NCBI RefSeq assembly: GCF_014641195.1
Contig: NZ_BMHQ01000012.1
Location: 1-64,000 of the forward strand
Direction of reading: 5' to 3'
Origin: Marinithermofilum abyssi
GTDB lineage: Bacteria > Bacillota > Bacilli > Thermoactinomycetales > DSM-45169
Length of the DNA stretch: 64,000 nt
Below are positions 42,599-51,278 of the stretch, one piece after another. The position numbers and the translations under genes were made by a program. The notes beneath the pieces were generated by a model that was given only the letters and a program-made list of their open reading frames with translations, searched no databases and was not told the origin of the DNA. Within the stretch, counting starts at the first letter, position 1. Each line of letters begins with the position of its first letter.

Positions 42599-42660
42599 CC
42601 AAGTCGATGTGTGAGATCAAGTTGGTAGCCAACAGTTCAACAAACGGAGGGGGAACGGAC

Positions 42661-44166
42661 ATGCTGAAAGAAGAGGTCAAAGCATCTTTGTTAAAAGAGC
42701 GATATCCGCTGTTGATCAATGGGGAGTACGTCGACGGCAGTTCCGGAGAATGGTTTGAAACCTACAATCCGGCAACGGGGGAAACCATCGCCCGGGTGGC
42801 CAAAGCGACCCGGGAGGATGTGGATAAAGCCGTCTCCGCGGCCCGGGAGGCTTTGGAAAAAGGGAAATGGAGCAGATGGCCGGCGTCCCGCCGGGGCCAG
42901 ATCCTCAACAAAGCAGCCAGAATTATGCGGGAACGGTTCAACGATCTGGTTCACCTGGAGGTATTGAACAGCGGTAAAGCCTGGTCGGCAGCTCAGGGCC
43001 AAGTACATCAGGCGATTGAGGATTTTGAGATGTATGCCGGGGCGGTTCATACCCTGTCCGGAGAAACCAAACCGGTGCCGCAAGGCTTCCTCAACTATAC
43101 TTTGAAAGAGCCGGTGGGGGTTTGTGCCCAGATCATTCCCTGGAATTATCCGTTGATGATGGCTGCTTGGAAAATTGCCCCCGCATTGGCGACAGGCTGC
43201 ACCATCGTCTTAAAGCCCGCCAGTCTGACTCCCGTAACGTCTCATGTATTGGCGGAAATCTGCCAGGAAGCCGGAGTTCCGGCCGGGGTGATCAACATCA
43301 TCACCGGCAGCGGTGCCGATGTGGGAGCTTATCTAACCGAGCATCCGGGTGTAGATAAAGTGGCCTTCACTGGTGAGACAGGCACCGGGAAGGACATTAT
43401 GAAAACCGCCTCGGAAACTTTAAAACGGGTGACGTTGGAACTGGGCGGGAAATCTCCCAACCTGGTTTTTGAGGATGCGGATGTGGATGCTGCGGTGGAC
43501 GGTTCCGTGTTTGGGATCTACTATAACACCGGGCAGTCCTGCGAAGCCCGTTCCCGGCTTTTTGTGCATGAATCGATTTATGATGAGTTTGTGGCCAAAT
43601 TTATCGAGAAGACGAAAAGGCTGAAACTGGGAGACACATTGGATAAATCCACTCATGTAGGGGCCGTGATTTCCCAGGCACAGTGGGATGTCATCCATTC
43701 CTATGTAAAATCGGCAGTAGAGGAAGGGGCCAAAGTAGTCTACGGTGGCGGCCGTCCGGAGGGAGAGGAATTTACCAAGGGCCACTGGTATATGCCCACG
43801 GTGATCACGGAAGTGACCAATGACATGAAGGTGGCTCAAGAAGAGATCTTCGGCCCGGTGGTGGTTATTCTCAAATTCCGTGATGAAAAGGAAGCGATCC
43901 ACCAAGCCAATGACACCATCTACGGACTGGCAGCCGCCATCTGGACAAAAGATTTTGGACGCGCTCACCGGGTGGCGGCACAATTGAAAGCAGGCACCGT
44001 CATGGTGAACAATCCCTTCTCTGCAATGCCGGGCTTGCCCTTCGGCGGGTACAAACAATCCGGCTTTGGCAGGGAGTTGGCGCTGGAAACCCTCAACCTG
44101 TACACCGAAACCAAGAGTGTCAATGCTTACATTGGATCCAAGCCGCTAAACCCCTTCGGCATATAA
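42661..44166 (+). CDS. Aldehyde dehydrogenase, probably phenylacetaldehyde dehydrogenase
   Basis: This 501-residue NAD(P)-dependent aldehyde dehydrogenase has all main motifs: IIPWNYPLMMAAWKIAPALATGC, FTGETGTGKDI, LELGGKSPNLVF (general base Glu), GQSCEARSR (catalytic Cys) and EEIFGPVVVI. Position in the paa operon suggests it produces phenylacetate from phenylacetaldehyde; sequence motifs alone also allow a betaine- or hydroxymuconic-type substrate. ATG 42661 follows CGGAGGGGGAAC. Confidence 0.88.
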   Translation: MLKEEVKASLLKERYPLLINGEYVDGSSGEWFETYNPATGETIARVAKATREDVDKAVSAAREALEKGKWSRWPASRRGQILNKAARIMRERFNDLVHLEVLNSGKAWSAAQGQVHQAIEDFEMYAGAVHTLSGETKPVPQGFLNYTLKEPVGVCAQIIPWNYPLMMAAWKIAPALATGCTIVLKPASLTPVTSHVLAEICQEAGVPAGVINIITGSGADVGAYLTEHPGVDKVAFTGETGTGKDIMKTASETLKRVTLELGGKSPNLVFEDADVDAAVDGSVFGIYYNTGQSCEARSRLFVHESIYDEFVAKFIEKTKRLKLGDTLDKSTHVGAVISQAQWDVIHSYVKSAVEEGAKVVYGGGRPEGEEFTKGHWYMPTVITEVTNDMKVAQEEIFGPVVVILKFRDEKEAIHQANDTIYGLAAAIWTKDFGRAHRVAAQLKAGTVMVNNPFSAMPGLPFGGYKQSGFGRELALETLNLYTETKSVNAYIGSKPLNPFGI

Positions 44167-44178
44167 AGGCGGTTGCCG

Positions 44179-44574
44179 ATGAAACCAGGGTTGCTGCCGG
44201 GAATTCGTGAAACGATGGAGGTCAGAGTGACCCGGGATATGACGGCTGCTTTTGGAGGAGTGGAAGTTCATCCCGTCCTGTCTACGGTATCCATGGTGTA
44301 TTACATGGAGTGGGTGGGCCGCCGCATCCTCCTCCCTTACCTGGAGGAACACGAAGAAGGTGTAGGGGGTGTCATCTCCGTCCGGCACAGGGCTCCCGCT
44401 CCCGTTGGTTGTTCCGTTATCTTCACCGCGGAAGTGGTTAAAGTGAAGTTGAACAAAGTGATTTGCCGCGTCCAGGCAGAGCACACCAAAGCGATCATAG
44501 GAGAAGGAGAATTTGTTCAAGCTGTGCTGCCAAAGCGAGTTATTGAGGAACGAATCCGCGACATGAAGCAGTAA
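44179..44574 (+). CDS. Hotdog-fold thioesterase (FlK/PaaI-like)
   Basis: This 131-residue protein reads like the fluoroacetyl-CoA-thioesterase group of hotdog proteins: VHPVLSTVSMVYYMEWVGRRIL and GVISVRHRAPAPVG. In the paa operon it could hydrolyse dead-end CoA esters and free CoA, the role taken by PaaI. AAGGCGG lies 6 bases before ATG 44179. Last gene of the operon. Confidence 0.78.
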   Translation: MKPGLLPGIRETMEVRVTRDMTAAFGGVEVHPVLSTVSMVYYMEWVGRRILLPYLEEHEEGVGGVISVRHRAPAPVGCSVIFTAEVVKVKLNKVICRVQAEHTKAIIGEGEFVQAVLPKRVIEERIRDMKQ

Positions 44575-44649
44575 GGATGTTAAGGAATAGCACATGGGAT
44601 TGCTGCTGGTAGACAGTTTTTTTCCGATTAGCGGCCTTTGGGAAAAATG

Positions 44650-44704
44650 GGACCGAGGCAAACAATGTACATCACAGGTTTTCTTTTTGTTCCCGCCTCG
44701 GTCC
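44650..44704. repeat. Palindromic interspersed repeat, copy C
   Basis: GGACCGAGGC (44650-44659) and GCCTCGGTCC (44695-44704) are perfect inverted copies around a 35-base loop, identical to the outer 10 bp of the arms of copy A at 26419. It again lies between convergent genes. Confidence 0.65.
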
Positions 44705-44728
44705 GTCTTATTGGGTGTGAATCTGGGA

Positions 44729-45046
44729 TTAGATCAAATTCATCTCTTTCATTTGGCGTTTGGTCGTATCCGTACCCAGTTGATACACTCTGTCGTAGAT
44801 CGATTGCAATGTGTCTTCATAATCTGCACTCTGTCCCTTTTGGTCCTTGGACAAAAACGGAATATGGGAGATCCAAAAAGTTTTGGTATCTGCTTCGGCG
44901 TTTCGAGTCATCAGAGCATGAAGATCCCGCACTTCATCCTCGTCGGCTTCGATCTCAAATTGATAAGGGGAAGCCCCTTTTTGCTGAGAGATTTCTCCAG
45001 AAATCTCTCCGGAGTGGACGGAAACGTAGTATTTCTTTTTATCCAT
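44729..45046 (-). CDS. 105-residue hypothetical protein
   Basis: This soluble, charged protein begins MDKKKYYVSVHSGEISGE and has a compact alpha/beta look (YQFEIEADEDEVRDLHALM; ADYEDTLQSIYDRVYQLG). It is of a kind found as stand-alone hypothetical genes in Bacilli. ATG 45046 follows GAGGAAGTG; the longer frame from 45139 has no SD. Function unknown. Confidence 0.7.
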   Translation of the reverse strand: MDKKKYYVSVHSGEISGEISQQKGASPYQFEIEADEDEVRDLHALMTRNAEADTKTFWISHIPFLSKDQKGQSADYEDTLQSIYDRVYQLGTDTTKRQMKEMNLI

Positions 45047-45153
45047 GGGGCACACTTCCTCGGTTCCGCTGTACGTGATATTAACTCTAGGATGTGTGAC
45101 TTCGATGATTTTATTCCGGTTAAATATCAGAAAAAACAAATCAAAAATATCCC

Positions 45154-45182
45154 TTGACTTTTACCTGTGAGGATTCTATAAT
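45154..45182 (+). promoter_or_regulatory. Promoter of tRNA-Leu
   Basis: TTGACT (45154-45159) and TATAAT (45177-45182) are separated by 17 bases, 50 bases before the tRNA. Confidence 0.85.
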
Positions 45183-45231
45183 AACAATTGTCGCCGCTGA
45201 CGCGGGACAACAAAAACCGACAACACAACTT

Positions 45232-45317
45232 GCCGAAGTGGCGGAATTGGCAGACGCGCACGACTCAAAATCGTGTTCCCTCGTGGAGTGTGGGTTCGAC
45301 TCCCACCTTCGGCACCA
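45232..45317 (+). tRNA. tRNA-Leu (anticodon CAA)
   Basis: An 86-base class II tRNA with encoded CCA. Acceptor arms are GCCGAAG (45232-45238) and CTTCGGC (45307-45313). The D-arm has GGCGGAATTGGCAGACGC, the anticodon loop is CTCAAAA (anticodon CAA), there is a long variable arm, and the T-loop is GGTTCGACTCC. Confidence 0.97.
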
Positions 45318-45330
45318 AAACTACAGTAAC

Positions 45331-45365
45331 GACGCGGGTTTTCGACGATTGAGTCGGCCCGCGTC
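45331..45365 (+). terminator. Hairpin after tRNA-Leu
   Basis: GACGCGGG (45331-45338) pairs with CCCGCGTC (45358-45365), with an inner CGAC/GTCG helix. The T-run is weak (TTCGTATT), so it may be a processing or partial termination signal. Confidence 0.55.
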
Positions 45366-45463
45366 TTCGTATTATTCACCGAAAAAATAGTGCGTGGGAA
45401 TAATGCGAAGTGTTTCGGGGACATGCGTACGATTCAAATCGAACGAAGGAGGAGTAATACGCT

Positions 45464-45894
45464 ATGTCCCGTAGACGCAAAAATACCCTCGCACCTGAAA
45501 ATGTGGGCGCAGAGTCCCTCACAACGGATTTTGAAATGGCCCGCGATGCCTTTCTCCGCATTGCAGAATCCGTAACCTCTCTGAACATACCGTTAAATAC
45601 TACCGTAATGAGTTGAACGCTCTGCAAAAATTACTCGAGCGGCAGGGCGTCAATACTGACCCAACAAAATTTACATCCCGCATGATTAAAGAAAACGTAA
45701 TTCTCCGTATGATGGACGACGGCAGAAAAGAAACCGCGATCAACGCACGCATAAGGGCAATGCGATCATTCTTTAACTTTCTGGAGCACCGAATCGTACA
45801 AAATCCGATGGATGTCTTAAACGTGTGTCAGAAACAGGGCCTTCTCCAGCAGACCGAGATGAGCCCGGTAAAGTACCGGGCTCAGGCTGCATAG
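45464..45894 (+). pseudogene. Tyrosine recombinase (integrase) relic beside tRNA-Leu
   Basis: AAGGAGGAG and ATG 45464 start a protein (SRRRKNTLAPEN, FEMARDAFLRI). It shifts frame at about 45575 to SEHTVKYYRNELNALQKLLERQGVN and continues RMMDDGRKETAINARIRAMRSFFNFLEH. That is the SAM-like core-binding domain of tyrosine recombinases. There is no catalytic domain (no R..HxxR..Y); it stops at 45894. A GAGCCCGGTA/TACCGGGCTC hairpin (45861-45883) lies at its end. Its place next to a tRNA gene suggests a lost integrative element. Confidence 0.7.
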
Positions 45895-45965
45895 CAGAAG
45901 GAACCTTGTTTTTTTATTGTCTACTTGACAGAGGGAAGCTTATTCATCGGGGCTCTTTTTATACT

Positions 45966-48900
45966 TTACTCCGGTCGCCATTCTGCTGATAGGGGGATGG
46001 TCAGGGCATCTCCTTCCCGGATGTTATAGACAAATCCTTTGGAAAAGTCATCGGGATCCGTATAACGGCGAACCAAGGTAGTATCTCCTACTTGGAGTCG
46101 GTACTGATCCCCCTGGATGTGCTCAACGCTGCGAATGGTATACACTGCGTTTTGCTCGTTGTCATTGTGTATGTGAATCATTCGTCCTAGCAGGGACTTC
46201 GGTTGGATCGATCCGAGGGAAAGTTGGACCGTGATCTCGTTTTCTGCGCTTAAATCCCGGGTGAAAGAGAGCACGTTTCCTTCCAGTCGGGGCTTGGGTT
46301 GATGGATCAGCGGCTTTCCTTTGGTCTGCAACAGCGTACCATCACTCACAAAAGCGTAGGCAGGCGTCCCTCCTTTTTCGGAAAGGACGGCAAAAAAGCC
46401 GCGCACATGAATGCGTCCGTCGACGATGTACTCCCGGTCGGCATCAAGGGAGTTAAAGATGGTATCGACTCGACCATTTTTCAGAGTGACTTTTAACGCT
46501 GTCACCCGATCCGGCTGTTCGTCTCCTCCATCGGCGGGTGTGACGGGAACGGCTTCGATGGAACGGATATCCCGCTGGTCTTTATAGGCTTCAATGACGG
46601 AGACAAACTGGCTTTTCAATGAACTGCCGCTCCTTTTGGCCAGGAAATAACGCAGGCGATCCGGGTTGCCGGGAAGCTGAGGCGGGATCCCGTCAGCCAG
46701 AGCAGCTTCATCTACCGCGTTCAGCATGGTCAATCGCAGATGGATATCGCCCACTTCCTCCAAGACCCCCCAAGTGTCCCGGATCTTCCAATCCACGCTG
46801 AAGGGTGAAGAGGGACGGTCGTCTCGCTCCACATTTTTCAGATAGTGAAAACCGCTTCCGGCATAATCCCATCCCTCCGGCTGATCCGGTTCTTTTTGTC
46901 CAAAAGGAACATCCGGTCCGGCGTAGGTGCCCTGCTCTTGAGGAATGAGCCGGAGCCCTTCGGTGGCAACATCCCCTTCCGCGCCGTGAAAGCTGAAATG
47001 GTGTTCCTCTCCACCGTGAATCCGGAACAGATCGACGGCGTAGGAATGTTGTTTGTCGATGGGGATATAGGCTGTGGTCCGCCGGTACAGGTCCGTTTGC
47101 GGATAAACGCGGGGGGCTTCCACATCCACCAGCTGTACCCGGCCCAACGTTTCCACATGGCGGGGAATACCGCCGGTGGTATCCTTCTGCTTTGCCCGGT
47201 CCACCACTACCGTATTGTGGGCGACAGTATTGCTGACCCACTCAGTTCGGGTTTTAAAGCTGTCGGGGTAGCCCAGGTCGGGGCTCAAATCTAGTCCAAA
47301 ACCGTGTATGCCCAGATTCAACGTATCTTTATGGCCGTGCCGGCCCACTTGATTGCGGCCGTAGTACATCCATATTCCCCGTTGCGAATCCGAATCACTG
47401 GAGACTTGCGCCTGCTTATTCCGGAGACTCAGTCGGAGGACCCCCATTTTGTATCCGGCAGCCGCTTTCCTTTTGCCACGGTTGACGAAAGTCAATGTGT
47501 GAGAGCCCTGGGACAAGGGTTGCCGGGCAATCGTGACCGGTTTTTCCGAGCCGGAAGGGCCATAGAAATCCAACTCCTTTACAGGTGTTCCGTCCAATTG
47601 GATCTCATAGCGGCCATAGGAGGCGGATTTCAGCGGTGTGATCGCTACCTCATAATGATCGGTTTTGGGAACATCGAAGGTAAAGCTGAGACGCTCACCC
47701 GGTTTCTTTGCCAACAGCTGTACGGCGGGGCTCTCCTCATAGTAGGATTCCGGCATATCGAATGCTTCCGGGATGTGTTTGGCCAGGTCGTCCGTCTCCA
47801 TATAAAGAGAACCCAAATGGTCCGAGGTGTCGGCGGTGGCTTCCGTTTGTTTCAAATCGGAGAAGGGGTAGGTTACACCGTCTTCTTCATCCTCGTCTTG
47901 CCCATGGCGAAAGGCGGTGAAACCGAATCCCGACAGCTGTGTAGTTTTTAGTTGAAGCGGTCCTTTGTTTCGAATGACTTCCTGAATATCCCGGATGACT
48001 TTTTCCGGATCAGCGGAAAAGATATCGCCGTGGAGGTTGTCCATCGAATGGCCGTTTAACAGGTAGGCGGTTTGTGCATAGACAGGGTCGCCAAACTTTT
48101 CAAACGCTTTTACATGCTCCTGCACCGTACCCACAATGAAGGGAATACCGGTTTTATAGGAATCGCCGATCATGGGGGTGTAACGGTCTGACATGATCAA
48201 AGGATAGCGGGTATCAAACATCTTTCGGAACTTGACTTGCTTGTACAAATCGGCCTGGGGATAACGGGTATAGGAATCCAGAATGTCAGCCACTCCCTGG
48301 ATTTGACGCAGCCAGTAGCTGTTGTACTCGGTCGAAGGTTCATCTCCGAATCCATCCCGGTCCACTTGATTGACAAGGGTAGCCAGGACATTGCCGCCGG
48401 TCAAGTGCCAGTCGGGATTGGAAACCAGCCCTCCGGATTGAAAGATCCAATCGATCCACTGCTCGGAAACACCGGGCTCGTCTAACACAACAGCAGCCAT
48501 GGCCAATGTGCGCTGATGCATCCCAAAGTTGCCCCGGATTTTGGCTTCTTTGATCGCAGGGAAAATTTGCTTGAGCAAGCCCTCTTCGATATTTTTGCGA
48601 ATGGCGGCTACGCTGTCTTTCCGGTTGGCCATCTGGTATTTTTCCGCTTTTTCCCGGAGAAAGGGAACGATCTCTGCCTGTTCCATACCGGGGAAAAAGG
48701 CATCATAGGCAGAAAGATATTCGGTGACTGCCGTCGCCTCCCAAATGCTGCCGCGGATTTTTCCTTTCCCCGTACCGCCATGGGAATTGAGAAAGCCATC
48801 GGAGGCTGGGTAAGGGGCGAGGTCCATATCCGGGTATACGTCCGCGATGCGATCCAACAGAATCGTTCCGGCTTGTGCATACTTCGCATCTCCTGTGTAG

Positions 48901-49565
48901 AGATAAGCATCCCGAAAAGCGCGGAGAGCATTGTCCACTATTCCTCCGTGCCATACATGCCAGTGATTGTAGTAAGCGATAAAGGTCCAGCGGTTTCCTT
49001 GTTCGTCCACCCAACCTCTTCCGTCATCTACGCCCCAGTTTTTCCCCTTTTCGGGATAGAGCTCGTTGACCAAATATTTCGGATCGGCTCGTTTGGGGTC
49101 AAAAATCCCGTGTTCGTTCAACCCGCTTTGGTAGTAAGAAGCAAAATCGTTGGTGGGAAACACATACCCGCTGCTCGGATCGACCAGTTTCCATGGTCTG
49201 TTCATCGGATCGGCCACCCAGCCCCGATAACCGTACTTTTTGTTGAATTCCTTGCCGGTGATGGGGGAACCTAATTCCAGATTGACCGCGAAACTACGGG
49301 GGATCGACTGGGGAGTGATCGTCTGCCAAAGTCGATCCAATCCCATCGACAGATACCGGTCTGCATCCTGTACGGCGTTGTCTTTGATGTCCCGCGCCCA
49401 CTCAAACCGCTGGACATTTCTTCGGGCATTGGCCACTTTTTCAGCGGTATAGTAGGTGCTTTTTTTCTTGATGTAGGTTTGATCCTCGGCCCGGATTCGC
49501 TGAAGGGGAGCGGATTGTGCCAGCAGTAACACAAAGAGCAGTAGACAACTGATGGATCCTTTCAT
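45966..49565 (-). CDS. Secreted heparinase II/III-like polysaccharide lyase
   Basis: This 1199-residue protein has a signal peptide (MKGSISCLLLFVLLLAQSAPLQRIRA). It has an (alpha/alpha) toroid N-terminal half (YNHWHVWHGGIVDNALRAFRDAYLYTGDAKYA, FGMHQRTLAMAAVVLDEPG, GGNVLATLVNQVDRDG), a middle beta-rich carbohydrate-binding-like insert (about 630-760) and a C-terminal beta-sheet region. RHGHKDTLNLGIHGFGLDLSPDLGYP is the hallmark of heparinase II/III lyases. It probably cleaves uronic-acid polysaccharide outside the cell. ATG 49565 follows GGAGGG. No sugar transporter or kinase for uronates is adjacent; the ribose operon lies beyond tRNA-Pro. Confidence 0.85.
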   Translation of the reverse strand: MKGSISCLLLFVLLLAQSAPLQRIRAEDQTYIKKKSTYYTAEKVANARRNVQRFEWARDIKDNAVQDADRYLSMGLDRLWQTITPQSIPRSFAVNLELGSPITGKEFNKKYGYRGWVADPMNRPWKLVDPSSGYVFPTNDFASYYQSGLNEHGIFDPKRADPKYLVNELYPEKGKNWGVDDGRGWVDEQGNRWTFIAYYNHWHVWHGGIVDNALRAFRDAYLYTGDAKYAQAGTILLDRIADVYPDMDLAPYPASDGFLNSHGGTGKGKIRGSIWEATAVTEYLSAYDAFFPGMEQAEIVPFLREKAEKYQMANRKDSVAAIRKNIEEGLLKQIFPAIKEAKIRGNFGMHQRTLAMAAVVLDEPGVSEQWIDWIFQSGGLVSNPDWHLTGGNVLATLVNQVDRDGFGDEPSTEYNSYWLRQIQGVADILDSYTRYPQADLYKQVKFRKMFDTRYPLIMSDRYTPMIGDSYKTGIPFIVGTVQEHVKAFEKFGDPVYAQTAYLLNGHSMDNLHGDIFSADPEKVIRDIQEVIRNKGPLQLKTTQLSGFGFTAFRHGQDEDEEDGVTYPFSDLKQTEATADTSDHLGSLYMETDDLAKHIPEAFDMPESYYEESPAVQLLAKKPGERLSFTFDVPKTDHYEVAITPLKSASYGRYEIQLDGTPVKELDFYGPSGSEKPVTIARQPLSQGSHTLTFVNRGKRKAAAGYKMGVLRLSLRNKQAQVSSDSDSQRGIWMYYGRNQVGRHGHKDTLNLGIHGFGLDLSPDLGYPDSFKTRTEWVSNTVAHNTVVVDRAKQKDTTGGIPRHVETLGRVQLVDVEAPRVYPQTDLYRRTTAYIPIDKQHSYAVDLFRIHGGEEHHFSFHGAEGDVATEGLRLIPQEQGTYAGPDVPFGQKEPDQPEGWDYAGSGFHYLKNVERDDRPSSPFSVDWKIRDTWGVLEEVGDIHLRLTMLNAVDEAALADGIPPQLPGNPDRLRYFLAKRSGSSLKSQFVSVIEAYKDQRDIRSIEAVPVTPADGGDEQPDRVTALKVTLKNGRVDTIFNSLDADREYIVDGRIHVRGFFAVLSEKGGTPAYAFVSDGTLLQTKGKPLIHQPKPRLEGNVLSFTRDLSAENEITVQLSLGSIQPKSLLGRMIHIHNDNEQNAVYTIRSVEHIQGDQYRLQVGDTTLVRRYTDPDDFSKGFVYNIREGDALTIPLSAEWRPE

Positions 49566-49600
49566 CGGAAACCCTCCTCGAATGGATTCCGAATACAAAG

Positions 49601-49615
49601 TTACAACATTTGTAA
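49601..49615. promoter_or_regulatory. TTACAA-N3-TTGTAA palindrome upstream of the lyase gene
   Basis: A perfect 6-3-6 palindrome about 36 bases before the lyase start codon is a candidate regulator site. The remaining 300 bases up to the tRNA-Pro promoter show no gene or other recognised element. Confidence 0.45.
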
Positions 49616-49826
49616 TATTAGGCTAACTCCCTTCTGTGAAGAAGACAAGTCTATTATGTGTCCAAAAGCATGGGGATATGTTTAATCAATTAACCAAAGA
49701 ATACAAATGAAGCTTCATTGTCGTCGAAATCAAGTGCCACTGTGTCATAAAGGACAGTTGAGGCAGCATATTAAAAAGGACGATACGTGTGAATAGATTT
49801 GTTGTCGATCATGGTTAAAATTTAGG

Positions 49827-49856
49827 GTTGCCCGAAGTGTATCGAACCCTGTATAA
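49827..49856 (+). promoter_or_regulatory. Promoter of tRNA-Pro
   Basis: TTGCCC (49827-49832) and TATAAT (49851-49856) are separated by 18 bases. Confidence 0.75.
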
Positions 49857-49938
49857 TAGTCTCTGCGGTGTTTGTTCTTCGGCTGAAGTGCTCATGATGT
49901 TGTTGTATTTTGGTTGTAAAAGGACGCCGCACCAATAA

Positions 49939-50015
49939 CGGGGCGTGGCTCAGCTTGGTAGAGCACCTGCTTTGGGAGCAGGGGGTCGCAGGTTCAAATC
50001 CTGTCGCCCCGACCA
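49939..50015 (+). tRNA. tRNA-Pro (anticodon TGG)
   Basis: A 77-base tRNA with encoded CCA. Acceptor arms are CGGGGCG (49939-49945) and CGCCCCG (50005-50011), the anticodon loop is TTTGGGA with anticodon TGG, and the T-loop is GGTTCAAATCC. Confidence 0.97.
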
Positions 50016-50020
50016 TATAG

Positions 50021-50060
50021 AAACGGACCAAACGGGCCTTTTTTAGGTCCGTTTGTTTTG
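50021..50060 (+). terminator. Terminator after tRNA-Pro
   Basis: AAACGGACC (50021-50029) pairs with GGTCCGTTT (50046-50054), followed by GTTTTG. Confidence 0.8.
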
Positions 50061-50112
50061 TTATCATTCGGTGATTGCAAAGCCAACCTGTACCAACAGA
50101 ACAAAAAAGTGG

Positions 50113-50158
50113 TTGACAAGCCTCTCCCTTCAGCCTAGTATTAATGTAAACGTTTACA
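50113..50158 (+). promoter_or_regulatory. rbs operon promoter with LacI-type operator
   Basis: TTGACA (50113-50118) and TAGTAT (50136-50141) are 17 bases apart. TGTAAACGTTTACA (50145-50158), a perfect palindrome of the RbsR/CcpA class, covers the start of transcription. RbsR repression, catabolite control by CcpA, or both are likely. Confidence 0.88.
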
Positions 50159-50194
50159 TAGTAATTATATCATCGTTTTATACTGGAGCGAACC

Positions 50195-51196
50195 ATGGTT
50201 ACTATCAAAGACGTAGCAAAAAAGGCGGATGTTTCTGTTGCGACGGTGTCACGGGTGATTAACGGTTTGGGAGGCGTTCGTCCTGCCACCGAAGAGCGTA
50301 TTCGAAAAGCGGTTGAGGAACTGAATTATCTCCCCAATGTTATCGCCCGTAGCATGGTGATGAAGCGGACGGAGACGATCGGTGTGATTGTCCCGGACAT
50401 CGCCAACCCCTTTTTTCCTGAAGTGATCAAAGGGATTGAAGAGCAGGCGAGAGACTCCGGTTATACTCTCTTTTTGGCAAACACGGACGAGTCGGTGGAA
50501 AAGGAGCGCCAACTCCTCCATGCCTTGCGGGAACGACGTGTAGACGGGTTGATTGTGACGACAGCCGATGAACAGCACAGTCCGTTGATGGATCTGGAGC
50601 TGGGAGGCCTGCCCGTTGTGCTGGTGGATCGCCATATCCAAGATAGTCCCTACGATTCAGTGGTGATCGACAATGTAGACGGCGCTTATACGGCGATCAA
50701 GCATCTGGTTACTACAGGACATACCAAGATCGGTCTCATTGCCGGCCCAGACCACGTCACGCCCGGTCGCGAACGGACGGAGGGGTATGTGCAAGCCTTG
50801 AGGGATTTTGAAATTCCGGCAAGGGATCAATATATGAAAGAAGGGGACTTCAAAGAGGAGAGCGGATACCAGCTGGGGAAAGAATTGCTGTCGCTGTCCG
50901 ATCCTCCCACCGCGATCTTCTCCGCCAATAACCTGATGACACTGGGTTTGTTAACCTGCATCCGTGATCAAGGGCGGGAGTTGGGGAAAGACATCGTCGT
51001 GGTTGGCTTTGACGATTTGGATATCGCCACTTTTGTGGATCCCCCCCTCACCGTTGTCTCACGGCCAATGCGGCAAATGGGGGAAATCGCAGCGGATATG
51101 CTGGTGGAGCGCATCCAAGGGAAGACCTTTCCAGAACCGAGAAAAGTCATACTCATTCCCCGCCTGATTGTACGATCACCGGATCGTGTGGAATAA
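50195..51196 (+). CDS. rbsR: Ribose operon repressor, LacI family
   Basis: This 333-residue LacI/GalR regulator has the HTH TIKDVAKKADVSVATVSRVINGLGGVRPATEERI at the N-terminus and a periplasmic-binding-like domain (IGVIVPDIANPFFPEVIKGIEEQA). It heads the operon, downstream of the palindrome at 50145, and is likely autorepressed until ribose or its phosphate is present. ATG 50195 follows TGGAGCG. Confidence 0.93.
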   Translation: MVTIKDVAKKADVSVATVSRVINGLGGVRPATEERIRKAVEELNYLPNVIARSMVMKRTETIGVIVPDIANPFFPEVIKGIEEQARDSGYTLFLANTDESVEKERQLLHALRERRVDGLIVTTADEQHSPLMDLELGGLPVVLVDRHIQDSPYDSVVIDNVDGAYTAIKHLVTTGHTKIGLIAGPDHVTPGRERTEGYVQALRDFEIPARDQYMKEGDFKEESGYQLGKELLSLSDPPTAIFSANNLMTLGLLTCIRDQGRELGKDIVVVGFDDLDIATFVDPPLTVVSRPMRQMGEIAADMLVERIQGKTFPEPRKVILIPRLIVRSPDRVE

Positions 51197-51239
51197 GCTG
51201 TGTGCACACTTTTATCACGTTTGTTTTTTTATCGCAAAA

Positions 51240-51253
51240 TGTAAACGTTTATA
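51240..51253 (+). promoter_or_regulatory. Second LacI-type operator between rbsR and rbsK
   Basis: TGTAAACGTTTATA matches the rbs operator at 50145 in 12 of 14 positions and lies 26 bases before rbsK. It could be a second RbsR site, a CcpA cre site acting as a roadblock, or part of an internal promoter. Confidence 0.7.
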
Positions 51254-51278
51254 TTTTAGAAAATTCAGGAGGATTCGG

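Noticed and set aside
44729-45139. Longer 136-residue version of the hypothetical protein with a hydrophobic N-terminus
   Set aside because: The ATG at 45046 has the ribosome binding site; the longer start has none and lies in the divergent tRNA-Leu promoter region.
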